From Mesorhizobium sophorae (GTDB lineage Bacteria; Pseudomonadota; Alphaproteobacteria; Rhizobiales; Rhizobiaceae), in NCBI RefSeq assembly GCF_002270415.1, contig NZ_NNRI01000010.1, forward strand, positions 35,409 through 99,408: a DNA stretch of 64,000 nt, read 5' to 3'. How positions within the stretch are numbered: position 1 is the stretch's first letter; each line of letters begins with the position of its first letter. The notes under the pieces are model-generated. The model made no database searches. It was given only the letters and a program-made list of their open reading frames with translations, and was not told the origin of the DNA. Made by a program: the position numbers and the translations under genes. Shown piece after piece: positions 26,022-34,644 of the stretch.

Positions 26022-27747
26022 GTAACCGGGGCAGATTTCCGGGCGATCAGGCTGGAGCGGCTTGGCTGACGAGATCGGGAAGCGGCAGAACGGCGGTTTG
26101 TGTGGGGATACCAAGGCGGTGGCCGAGGTAGGCGAAGAAGGAGACGCCGAGCTTGGTGCAGGTCTTCATCAGGCCGAGCAGGACATCGCGGGCATCTCTG
26201 CCTGCGTCACTGACGGTTCCGCCGGAGATCTTGCGTTTGATAACCACGGCGCGAATGTCGTTTTCCGAACCGTTGGTGTGGAGTGGGATCTCGGGGCGAT
26301 CGAGAACGCGCAGGAGTTCATGCTTGCGGCGGTGAAGCCGGGTGAGCAGCCTGTCGAGCATGACGTAGCCGGTTCGTCGTTTGAACAGGCGGTCGAAGCG
26401 GGCACGCAAGGCCGCCGCGCGACGCGGACAAGGTGACCGCTGATAGCTCTTCAGGTCGTGATAGAACCACCAGATCAACTGGCGCATGACGTCAACGGCC
26501 TGGCGCTGGTCTGGCGTCATCGGCACCAATTTGTGGACGAGCCGCTCGGCGTGGACCCAACACAGAGCATGGTCGGCGATGCGGAACTGGCCGGCGTCAT
26601 CGGAGACGATAACGGCGTCGGCAAGAAAGCCATGATGGCGGATCGCCCCCCACATCGCCCCCTCGGTGGCAATCTTGACCGGGTTCGGCTCAACCAGCAA
26701 GCTGGTCGAGGTCCAGCGCTGCCAGATGCGCCTGCCAGGCGGCGCTGTCGGCAAACACCTTTTGCGGGAAAGCCGCCAGCCGGTCGATCACCGGACCAGC
26801 GAGGTTGCGGCCGCGCATATAGGCCAACGCCTCGTCATTGATGACGTAATCGCCGTGCCCGGCGCGCAGCGTTGCCAGGAACGCCCCCCGTGACTTCGAT
26901 CGCCCGGTGCGGAACGCGGTGAAGCGGTCATCGCCGATCTGAGCGGTGTAGCCGTCCTGGTTGGCGTGGCGCGCCGACGTATCATCGACCGTGATCCAGC
27001 GCGCCGTGGCAAGTCCGGTGCGCAACACGTCACGATCCTCTGCAACGAAGACCTCGAGGCCCTCCGAAATCAGCCGCACCACCTGACGCTTCGAGATGTC
27101 GACGCCAATGCCCGTCAAGAGTGCGGTTAATCGCTCCGTCGTCACTTGGCCCTGAATATGGCAGGCCAGGATGAAGCGGCGCAGGTTCGCGCCCCAGCCG
27201 CCGACAATCCCCGACGGCAGTGGCGCCACGATCGTCTCGCCGCTCGGGGTCACCCAGCGTTCGCGCCGGTAGCGCACCACCTCGGCCGACAACACCAGAT
27301 CGCGCACCAGGATCGTCTCATACCCCTTGAAGCGGGAGCCCGCAGGGGAGCTCACCGCAACCGTCACCTCGCGGCTCACACGAGCGCTGTCGCGCTTGGC
27401 GCCGCGCCGCCGACGCTTGCCCTTGGCCGCTTTCGCCCCCGTCGCCTTCTCCATCCCCGACGGTTTGGACGGCTTGATTGGCGGCCGCGGAGGCAGGTCC
27501 TTCAGACGCTTAATCTCGTCCTTCAGGCTCTGGTTGTCGGCGCGCAGCGCCTGGTTCTCCATCTGCAGGCTCTCGACCTGTCCGTGAAGACCCCGCACTT
27601 CGCCGAGCAGCGTCCCAACCAGCCCGCGGAGTTCCGCCAGCGACAGGCCTTCAAGCGAATCATTCGGCGGCAGAGTCACGCAAAGGGTGAATCACAAACC
27701 CGCCCCCCTGCAAACCCCACCTCCGCCCGGAAATCTGCCCCGGTTAC
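26022..27747. mobile_element. IS66-like insertion sequence with 9-bp target duplication
   Basis: Inverted ends GTAACCGGGGCAGATTTCCG begin at 26022 and end (complement) at 27747; GTAA termini are typical of IS66. AAAGAGGCC flanks both ends (26013-26021 and 27748-27756). Only a transposase gene is present, with no tnpA/tnpB, as in the ISBst12-like group. Confidence 0.9.
26047..27679 (-). pseudogene. IS66-like transposase TnpC, frameshifted
   Basis: The first frame (27679 to 26690) has an N-terminal coiled coil (LHGQVESLQMENQALRADNQ), a basic linker and the DDE core beginning with ITVDDTSARH. It stops at QLAG. The second frame resumes with EPNPVKIATEGAMWG and continues through CWVHAERLVHKLVPM and LHTNGSENDIRAVVIKRKIS, which holds the catalytic Glu, to 26047. 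A single-base loss near 26700 explains the break. Well-preserved ends suggest the element was active until recently. Confidence 0.8.
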
Positions 27748-27969
27748 AAAGAGGCCTTGCTAACCACCTGTTTTCACAGTAAATGGCGCGCCCGACAGGA
27801 TGAAACTGAGAACTCTTATGTCATTGTTTGTGCGATATAAATTATTAAGACCGCGCTAAGCGCCGCGGCTCTGGGCAGAGCAACTCGCCCGAAGTGCAAC
27901 GACCGGGTATCGGTTCGCTGTCCCCTAGCAGTGCGTTTTCTGGCAAATATGCATCGCCTTGAACCACGG

Positions 27970-29385
27970 CTATCGAGACCGGTTGTCTTCGAGGTACTGT
28001 TCACAGCGTTCCAGCACTGCCGGATCGAAGGAGGCAATGCCCAGAGGGACAGTATTGCCGATCGACGCTCCTACAGGTGCATGAACAATCGCGGCCATGG
28101 CGATGGATGGAACGAGATAAAGCTCCAGCCCGCGCGGGAAGGGCGCTGCGTGTCCTTCAGCAATCTCATCAAACGTTTCTGCGATGAAACGCGGGGGCGC
28201 AGCTCTGGTCAGGCACGTGCTGAGCGTCTCGGAAATCGCATCACCTGCATCAGTCTTGCCCACTTTTTCCTTGATTAGGGTGAGCAGTCCGCGAAGCTGC
28301 GTTGTTGCTCCCCAATGACGCGTCTGCGGCGCCACCGCGATGATACGCTCCGGTACCATCGTTGCGTTTGTTACGCCGTACTCCAGGATGGAAAGAAAGC
28401 GCTGCAGATTATCCTCAAGCAGCAAAGACCCGACCAGCGGAATTGTTTTGCGGTCACTTCTGACTTCACCCGCACGCCCTACAGCTTCCCTCCAGTACCG
28501 TCGTTCGTTAAGGCCGGCCTTGACAGTGAATTCTTTTAAGAATTCGGGAGCCAATGAGACGAGAGCTTCATAAGAAGCAATAGAATCCAATTGGCTTACT
28601 GGTGTTGCGAGATCTTTGATAAACAAAGCAACCGCGTGCTCAATTTCCGGCCGGTCGGCAATCTCATGCTCAGGACGCCACGAGCTGAGATCGATTTCAG
28701 GTACACTGGGGCTGGAAGCGCGGGCGTATGTGCGGATTCGCAACGGAACCTGATACCGTTCTTGAGGAACGATGACAGGATCGATTGAGTATAACTGACG
28801 CTTCTCGCCTTTCCCTCGATCAACCTGATCGGCGATCTCGCGAAAGAACCGCTCAAAGCGCGCCGGTAACTGTTGTGTCATGCGCCCCGACCCTGCCGGG
28901 TCGCTAAGACCGAGTTCTGGCAGGAACCTTTCGATAGAGTCCGGTCGCTTTCGTGGCTGCGGCGCGATAGCCACCAGATCGAACCCTACGCCCCGTCGGC
29001 GCGACTCGACGCTATAGATCGACGGTTCCTTCTCATCCGCGCGAAACAAACTGTCTCCCGCTGTGGTCAACCACAAACGACCCTGCCTGCGCTCGATATA
29101 TCCAGGCTCGGAGGCTTCGTTGAGGACGTACTCCAACTCATTTGCGCTGAAACCGAAAAACTCCGCCACGTCGGGCTCATTCATCCCTGGCGCCGACTTC
29201 AGCAGCCTCAAAAGAAATTCAAGTGTGGGGCTGACCTGGGCCGCGACAGCGACCTTGTATTTCATCTCATAGGTACGGCAGGGAAGCAGGACATCTATGA
29301 TATCCAGTTCCACTTTACGGTCTTCGTCGGGCGGTACCAGTTCGTGACCCTTCAAGCTCAGGAGCGGACGGCTAAGCGTTCCCAC
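27970..29385 (-). CDS. Winged-helix protein coupled to the NERD-kinase-helicase gene
   Basis: A protein of about 471 residues. GTG 29385 is chosen because AAGGAGG lies five bases before it, inside the last codons of the upstream gene, giving a 14-bp overlap; the frame is open to 29511, but that would overlap by 140 bp. Residues about 40-110 look like a winged helix (LEFLLRLLKSAPGMNEPDVA, then GYIERRQGRLWLT). The rest is unrecognised. Tight coupling with the helicase fusion argues for one functional module. Confidence 0.6.
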   Translation of the reverse strand: MGTLSRPLLSLKGHELVPPDEDRKVELDIIDVLLPCRTYEMKYKVAVAAQVSPTLEFLLRLLKSAPGMNEPDVAEFFGFSANELEYVLNEASEPGYIERRQGRLWLTTAGDSLFRADEKEPSIYSVESRRRGVGFDLVAIAPQPRKRPDSIERFLPELGLSDPAGSGRMTQQLPARFERFFREIADQVDRGKGEKRQLYSIDPVIVPQERYQVPLRIRTYARASSPSVPEIDLSSWRPEHEIADRPEIEHAVALFIKDLATPVSQLDSIASYEALVSLAPEFLKEFTVKAGLNERRYWREAVGRAGEVRSDRKTIPLVGSLLLEDNLQRFLSILEYGVTNATMVPERIIAVAPQTRHWGATTQLRGLLTLIKEKVGKTDAGDAISETLSTCLTRAAPPRFIAETFDEIAEGHAAPFPRGLELYLVPSIAMAAIVHAPVGASIGNTVPLGIASFDPAVLERCEQYLEDNRSR

Positions 29386-32300
29386 GGGCACCTCCTTCGG
29401 CGCGTCTAGGTTTTGAAGAAGGTTGCTCAGCGCGATTGGCAACTTCGTCGACGCCGAACAAAATTTCCGCCGCGATTTCCTGAGCGGAGCCCTCGACCGC
29501 GCGACGGGCAAAACTTGACGACAGGAGGCTCATAGGGCCGCCTTCGCGCCACCGATGCCGCGCACCTATGATTACCAGACGGTCCATAGCGCGGCTGGCC
29601 GCGACGTTGATACGATTAGGTGTAGCCAGGAAGCCCTCTTGAATTTTCTTAACCCCGGCCTCCATGGGACCCGCCGAATTGTTTCTGACAAGTGACAGGA
29701 GGATTATGGGGTTTTCTTTGCCTTGATAGCTGTCAACGGTGCCGATTTTGATATGGCGATCCAGTAGATACGCGAGCGGCGACTGTCGCAACGTCCTGTC
29801 AATTAGGTTTCGTTGCGCCGCATACATACAAATGACGCCAACACCCGTCTGGTGCGTATTTTGCTCTTGCAGCCACGAGCGGAAAGACTCGTTCTCGTGC
29901 CATTTGGTCAGAAGGCCGACTATAGAATCGGCCTCTGCCTTGTTGATGCGACTACTGCCCACGGATTGCTCATGGCCTGCGGAACCCAGACCTTGGGTGT
30001 CGATCCAGACCAGGGGTTTTTCCAGTTCCTCTGGCAGTACCTGCGAGGGAATGATCGGCACCGATCGTCCGGCTTCCAGGGCGAGGTCAGGATAAAAGGA
30101 CTCGGACACAAGTTGTCCGATTGGCGGCAACATCCGGTATTGAGTCTTCAGCCTGGCACCGGCATCTCGTCCATACTCAGTCAGGAATACCCGCTCGAAG
30201 TCGCTTCGCTGAATCTCTCGTTTTGATATCCTTGTGCGATCAGCAACAAGGTTGACGACTTCGGCTTTGTGCTGCGGCTCGAGCTGTGCCTGGTCACCAA
30301 CAAGAACCGCCCAGCGGGCTGCCTGCAATGGCACCAGAAGTTCACCTGCCGTGCATCTCGCGGCTTCGTCCACGATGACAAGATCGAACGCGGTAGCCGT
30401 CAAACCAAGCGACGAGCGTCCAAGGCCCACGCAGGTTCCCACTACAATCTGACGCGTGCCAGCAAGGAAGGTATCAAAGCTGCGTTCAGCACGGGACACG
30501 CTGCCAATAAAGTCTCGTCCCAAACCGGCAACAGCCCGCAGCCGCGCGATCTTGTCAGCGGACACAGCGTGTTCCTTGCGGGCAATATCCGCAACAGCCT
30601 TGGCCACATCGTCAAGGACCGCAAGCCATTCGCTTTCAATACGTTCCTCTGGCAGATTCACATTGATGCCGATGTCTGCCAGCAACGTCGTAAGCGTCTG
30701 GATTAGGCTGTTGATCCGCTGGTAATCGGGGTCGCTGTCACCGCAGAGCTCGGCTATACGCACGATGATCGGCCGCAGAGTCGTTTCCAGTTTTACAACT
30801 ACCGTTATCGCATCTTCTGGAATGGCCAGGGCTTTTCCTGCTACCGCCAGTCGCTCAGCAAAGGACGCACTGAAGCGATCCTTGTAACTCTGCTCCACCC
30901 TGGCGGTGTGAAAAGGCCGTAGAAGTGCTGAAACCTGACCGTCATTCATGGCCACGCGCAGCAAGCTCGGGTCTTCGCCTGCATTTCGAAATAGTGCGAG
31001 TACTGACTCGGCTGCGGTGTTCACCGCCTCGTGTGACTGGCTGGCCAGCAGCACGTTTCGTGCCAGACCTGCCGTGATGGCATAGTGGGCAAGCGCAGCG
31101 ATGAACCGTGTTTTCCCCGTTCCGGGCGGACCCTGGAGAACGCCGACCGGCCGGGTTTTGACAATGCGCCGGAAAGCCTGTTTCTGATCCTCGTTCAGTC
31201 CGTAAGTTCTTAAGACTTCTTCGTCTGGAATATGATTGGTCAACTGCGGAGATGCGCCCGATCGCGGGTCAAAAACCGATAGAAGGTTCGCCGCCCGCCC
31301 GTTTCCTTCAAGAATGCGATCAACCGCATCCGTTCTGCGCTTGAGGCTCTGGAATTCGAAATGGCTAACGAAACGGAGCCGCTGTCCTTCCTCAACAATG
31401 CGCGATCCTACGGCATTGCCGGTGTGGGCGCTGATGACCGCCAAATCAGGCCGGGACCGATTCAAATCGAGATCGCCGATTCTACGCCAATTCCCCTTCG
31501 GGTCCTGCCGCTGGACGCCCACTGTATCCTCACGCGAGAAATCAAAGTCACCTGTTTCCAGTTCCAGAGCAACTTTATGCCGCTGCAACGACCTATCGTA
31601 CACGCTGTCGAGCAGTGCTATTCCATCCGTGGTAAGTTCGTTTTCAACATCCGTGAGCGTGCGCCATAGAGCACGGACATCGACATCAACGGGCTTCTGC
31701 TGAACCGGGACGCTCGCGATCTCCTCAGCAAGCGCGTCCTCCGCCTCATCTTCCTCCGGGGCGATGTCGGCATCGTCCGGCAGCTTCTTCAGCGGCTCAT
31801 TGGTAGAACCAGCCATATAGGTGAGCAGTTCCGCTGCAACGACCGGGTCTTCCAGAACACCTGACAGCGCCGAAAAGTCATTGATATCGGACCGTACGAC
31901 GGTGAGATCAGCATCAATGGAATGAAACTCGTTCCTCGCAAGTTGAGCTATCCGCCACTGTTCAAGGGGCCAACGGCGAGCGCGCACAGGTTTGCCGGTG
32001 TCGTCGAGGGTGACTTCGATGCGTTCAAACGCTCCTCGAAGGGATAGCGTTACCTGGGATCGATCGGGACGGCGATGCAAACTAATGTAGAGTTTGCCTT
32101 CATCTGGCTCGATAGGCCCCGCGTTTTCTCTCACGATAGAAACGTCAATCTGCGCGCGCTTTTCTTTCGCTACAACTTCCTTCGGCGCGGTAAGTCGCTC
32201 GAAGGCGAGATCAAGAGCCTCTTGCAGCGGCAGAAGTGTCGCCAGCTTTGGGTCCCTGTCCCGGCATTCCCGCGCAGCAGCCAACAGCCTGGCAGCGTCC

Positions 32301-34393
32301 AGCGCCTCTAGCGCGCTGCACGCGCATATCTCTTCCACGATTTTCGTCACGGCAAATCGGTCGCGCTCGAAGCGATTACCGGAATCAGGAGCATAGGCAG
32401 ACGTACTAAGTTCACCATCCACGCGGGGCACAAAATCCAGTGCGTCGATAAGGATGGGATTCCCCCCGTTATTTATAACTATATTTGAAGGCGTGATGTC
32501 TCCATGCGAAAAATTATGCTCATGGAGGTCGTCAACCGTCCTCACCAGATAGCGTGCGAGCTCAATTGACCATACCGGGTCTGTCATTTCTGATGACGAC
32601 TTGTTCAACAGGGTGTCGAGAACGGTACCGTCGATCCAGTCCTGGATGATGGCCATACTGTCGCCCAGCCAATGCACGCCGCGCACATTCGGCATTCCGG
32701 GCAGTTTATCTGCCATGACGGATGATGCCCTGTGCAAGAACGACAGGACGGTGCGGCCTTCATGCTGGAGCGACCCCCACGCGGCTGACTTCCAGTGCTT
32801 GACGATGACCGGCTCGCCATCCTCCTCAGAGCGCCACACATCCAGCGCATCACTTTCTTTGATGACGTCGCCCTGATCAGGGAAGGCCTGGAAAAGTTGC
32901 CGGCTGGTTCGAATGGAGCCGCGAAGGGCTTCCAATCCGGACATCACCTCCTCCAGGGAGGGCCGCGCCGCCGTAGCCTTGTTGAAGGAGCTCAACGCGA
33001 CGACTGCGTCTGCAAATCGGTTCGCTGGGTTGATCTCCAATGCCTCAGCGATCCAGCTATGCAGCATTTCGAATTCGCCGCTGGTATCGACTAATTCGTC
33101 CCATTCAGCAGGATCGCCAGCCGGAATACGCCCAAACAACAGCTCGTGAACTGCGACGCCGAGCAGGAAAACATCCCGCCTTTTTGGTCCCTTGTCCTCG
33201 CCAAGAATATCCTCAGGAACGGTTACGCTGGCCAGGAACTGATATCGGGCATCGCCTAGCGATTTTGTATCGGGAAACCGTGCTGCAAAGAGATGCGAAA
33301 GCTTTACGGAGGTCGGCGCCTCGAGCCAAATGCTGTGACCTCCCAGATCGAGGTGAGCCGCGTTATGACGATGCATTGAAGCAACGGCGGCCACCAACTG
33401 GCGGGCCAGCTCGACGCGAGCCCCAGGCAAAGATGAAGTAGACTCACTCACCGCATAGTCCTTGAGTCGGGCCATGCGGCGGCGGCGGTCGAAGATTTCC
33501 CAGTAACGTGCGCCACGATCGGGATCATCCAAACGCGGCGTCAGCAGTGTGCGTTCAAAATCCTGATCTCGGTCCAGAAGCCAGTGATAAGCCTGCTTCT
33601 CTCGCCCTGCTATTTCGAGGCGGCCGTCTTCGGTTTGAAACCGACCGTCGCTACACTTGGTAAAATCCCAAAGTCGAAGAATACCGAGATTATTCTTGCT
33701 ATCCTCTTCGCTGGCTTCGAACTCCTGATAAATCTCGCGCGGGTGTTCAAAACAAGGCTCATCGTCAGCCACGTATCGTTGGAAGCGCCGCTTCCCATGG
33801 GTGAATGGAGATGTCGGCGATGAGGCATTGAAGAAGCTATGCAGCATATGCTTCCAGCCTTGCTCCGTGAGCGGCGTGTACCGAAACTGCGCGAAAGGTT
33901 CCCCAAAAATCTCCGTCATACGCCGTTCATCGCCCATAAGTTTAACGAACTGATCCAGCGTAAGGACTTTCGCCCTCTCCAATCCATCAAGGTGGGCAGC
34001 CGTCGCGGAACCCGAGAGGATCACAAGACCCTCTAACTTCGGGACACCGCCCTTCTTGTCGACGGGACGACTTTTCAGGGCGGATGACAGCAACGGGAGA
34101 ACTTCCCGGCAGATATCACTTATTTTTTTTACGGGGGACGGGCCTTTATCTTCGCCGTTCTGATACCACCGCCCATCCTTGTTTTCGATCTTTCCGTGCC
34201 ATTCTTTGATATCAATCAAGAAAATGCGATGCGGACTGACGATGACGAGATCGACCTCGCGCGTCTTTCCCAGGCCCAGAACCAGATCAAGATTGGTGAA
34301 TCCATACCACTCCGCTGGCAAGTCTTTCTTCAGCCGTTCAATGCTTTTTACTTCGCGCTTATGAACGCCGCGACCGCAAATTGTCACATGCAT
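29372..34393 (-). CDS. NERD / tandem protein kinase / SF1 (Upf1-like) helicase fusion
   Basis: A 1673-residue multidomain protein. (1) NERD nuclease-related domain, about 10-110: Asp48 in REVDLVIV and DIKEWHG at 61-67. (2) A degenerate kinase-like domain, about 300-480: HLDLGGHSIWLE replaces the catalytic loop and no DFG is visible. (3) A probably active kinase domain, about 500-760: VIVKHWK, HGDITPSNIVI near 629 and LIDALDF. (4) An SF1 helicase, about 1080-1640: GPPGTGKT near 1088, VIVDEAARC near 1343, GDQAQLEP near 1366, TVDSYQGKE and NVAASRAMDRL. NERD plus kinase recalls PglW of type 2 BREX, but here it is joined to a helicase and lies behind a type 1 BREX operon. It is 251 bp after brxL and probably has its own promoter. 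A phage-defence role is inferred. Confidence 0.85.
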   Translation of the reverse strand: MHVTICGRGVHKREVKSIERLKKDLPAEWYGFTNLDLVLGLGKTREVDLVIVSPHRIFLIDIKEWHGKIENKDGRWYQNGEDKGPSPVKKISDICREVLPLLSSALKSRPVDKKGGVPKLEGLVILSGSATAAHLDGLERAKVLTLDQFVKLMGDERRMTEIFGEPFAQFRYTPLTEQGWKHMLHSFFNASSPTSPFTHGKRRFQRYVADDEPCFEHPREIYQEFEASEEDSKNNLGILRLWDFTKCSDGRFQTEDGRLEIAGREKQAYHWLLDRDQDFERTLLTPRLDDPDRGARYWEIFDRRRRMARLKDYAVSESTSSLPGARVELARQLVAAVASMHRHNAAHLDLGGHSIWLEAPTSVKLSHLFAARFPDTKSLGDARYQFLASVTVPEDILGEDKGPKRRDVFLLGVAVHELLFGRIPAGDPAEWDELVDTSGEFEMLHSWIAEALEINPANRFADAVVALSSFNKATAARPSLEEVMSGLEALRGSIRTSRQLFQAFPDQGDVIKESDALDVWRSEEDGEPVIVKHWKSAAWGSLQHEGRTVLSFLHRASSVMADKLPGMPNVRGVHWLGDSMAIIQDWIDGTVLDTLLNKSSSEMTDPVWSIELARYLVRTVDDLHEHNFSHGDITPSNIVINNGGNPILIDALDFVPRVDGELSTSAYAPDSGNRFERDRFAVTKIVEEICACSALEALDAARLLAAARECRDRDPKLATLLPLQEALDLAFERLTAPKEVVAKEKRAQIDVSIVRENAGPIEPDEGKLYISLHRRPDRSQVTLSLRGAFERIEVTLDDTGKPVRARRWPLEQWRIAQLARNEFHSIDADLTVVRSDINDFSALSGVLEDPVVAAELLTYMAGSTNEPLKKLPDDADIAPEEDEAEDALAEEIASVPVQQKPVDVDVRALWRTLTDVENELTTDGIALLDSVYDRSLQRHKVALELETGDFDFSREDTVGVQRQDPKGNWRRIGDLDLNRSRPDLAVISAHTGNAVGSRIVEEGQRLRFVSHFEFQSLKRRTDAVDRILEGNGRAANLLSVFDPRSGASPQLTNHIPDEEVLRTYGLNEDQKQAFRRIVKTRPVGVLQGPPGTGKTRFIAALAHYAITAGLARNVLLASQSHEAVNTAAESVLALFRNAGEDPSLLRVAMNDGQVSALLRPFHTARVEQSYKDRFSASFAERLAVAGKALAIPEDAITVVVKLETTLRPIIVRIAELCGDSDPDYQRINSLIQTLTTLLADIGINVNLPEERIESEWLAVLDDVAKAVADIARKEHAVSADKIARLRAVAGLGRDFIGSVSRAERSFDTFLAGTRQIVVGTCVGLGRSSLGLTATAFDLVIVDEAARCTAGELLVPLQAARWAVLVGDQAQLEPQHKAEVVNLVADRTRISKREIQRSDFERVFLTEYGRDAGARLKTQYRMLPPIGQLVSESFYPDLALEAGRSVPIIPSQVLPEELEKPLVWIDTQGLGSAGHEQSVGSSRINKAEADSIVGLLTKWHENESFRSWLQEQNTHQTGVGVICMYAAQRNLIDRTLRQSPLAYLLDRHIKIGTVDSYQGKENPIILLSLVRNNSAGPMEAGVKKIQEGFLATPNRINVAASRAMDRLVIIGARHRWREGGPMSLLSSSFARRAVEGSAQEIAAEILFGVDEVANRAEQPSSKPRRAEGGARGNA

Positions 34394-34644
34394 AGGTCTA
34401 AATCCCTCTCAACCTGCTCAATATAACCAGGCGACCGCTGTTATTAAAGACTTTTCCCTGAAAACGGTGGCATTGGACACAACCTGTGCGCTGTGTCGCT
34501 GCGGAATTCTTTCCCGTAATTTTAATCAATCACTCCATAGATCAGGTATTCTGTCCTCAGAACAGCATATGTCATCCGCGACGATCTACTGATACTCAGG
34601 ACAGGGTTTGTTCATATTCATCGGACCGGAGCTCACGAGAACGT
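34394..34644. promoter_or_regulatory. Gap between brxL and the helicase fusion with an inverted repeat
   Basis: The only sizeable gap in the defence cluster. CTGTCCTCAG (34551-34560) and CTCAGGACAG (34595-34604) form an inverted repeat with one mismatch and a 34-bp spacer, a possible regulator site. AT-rich stretches nearer the helicase start could hold its promoter, but I cannot assign one confidently. Confidence 0.4.

Noticed and set aside
27816..28037. Small minus-strand ORF after the winged-helix gene
   Set aside because: No domain, no ribosome binding site, and it overlaps the end of the upstream gene in another frame.
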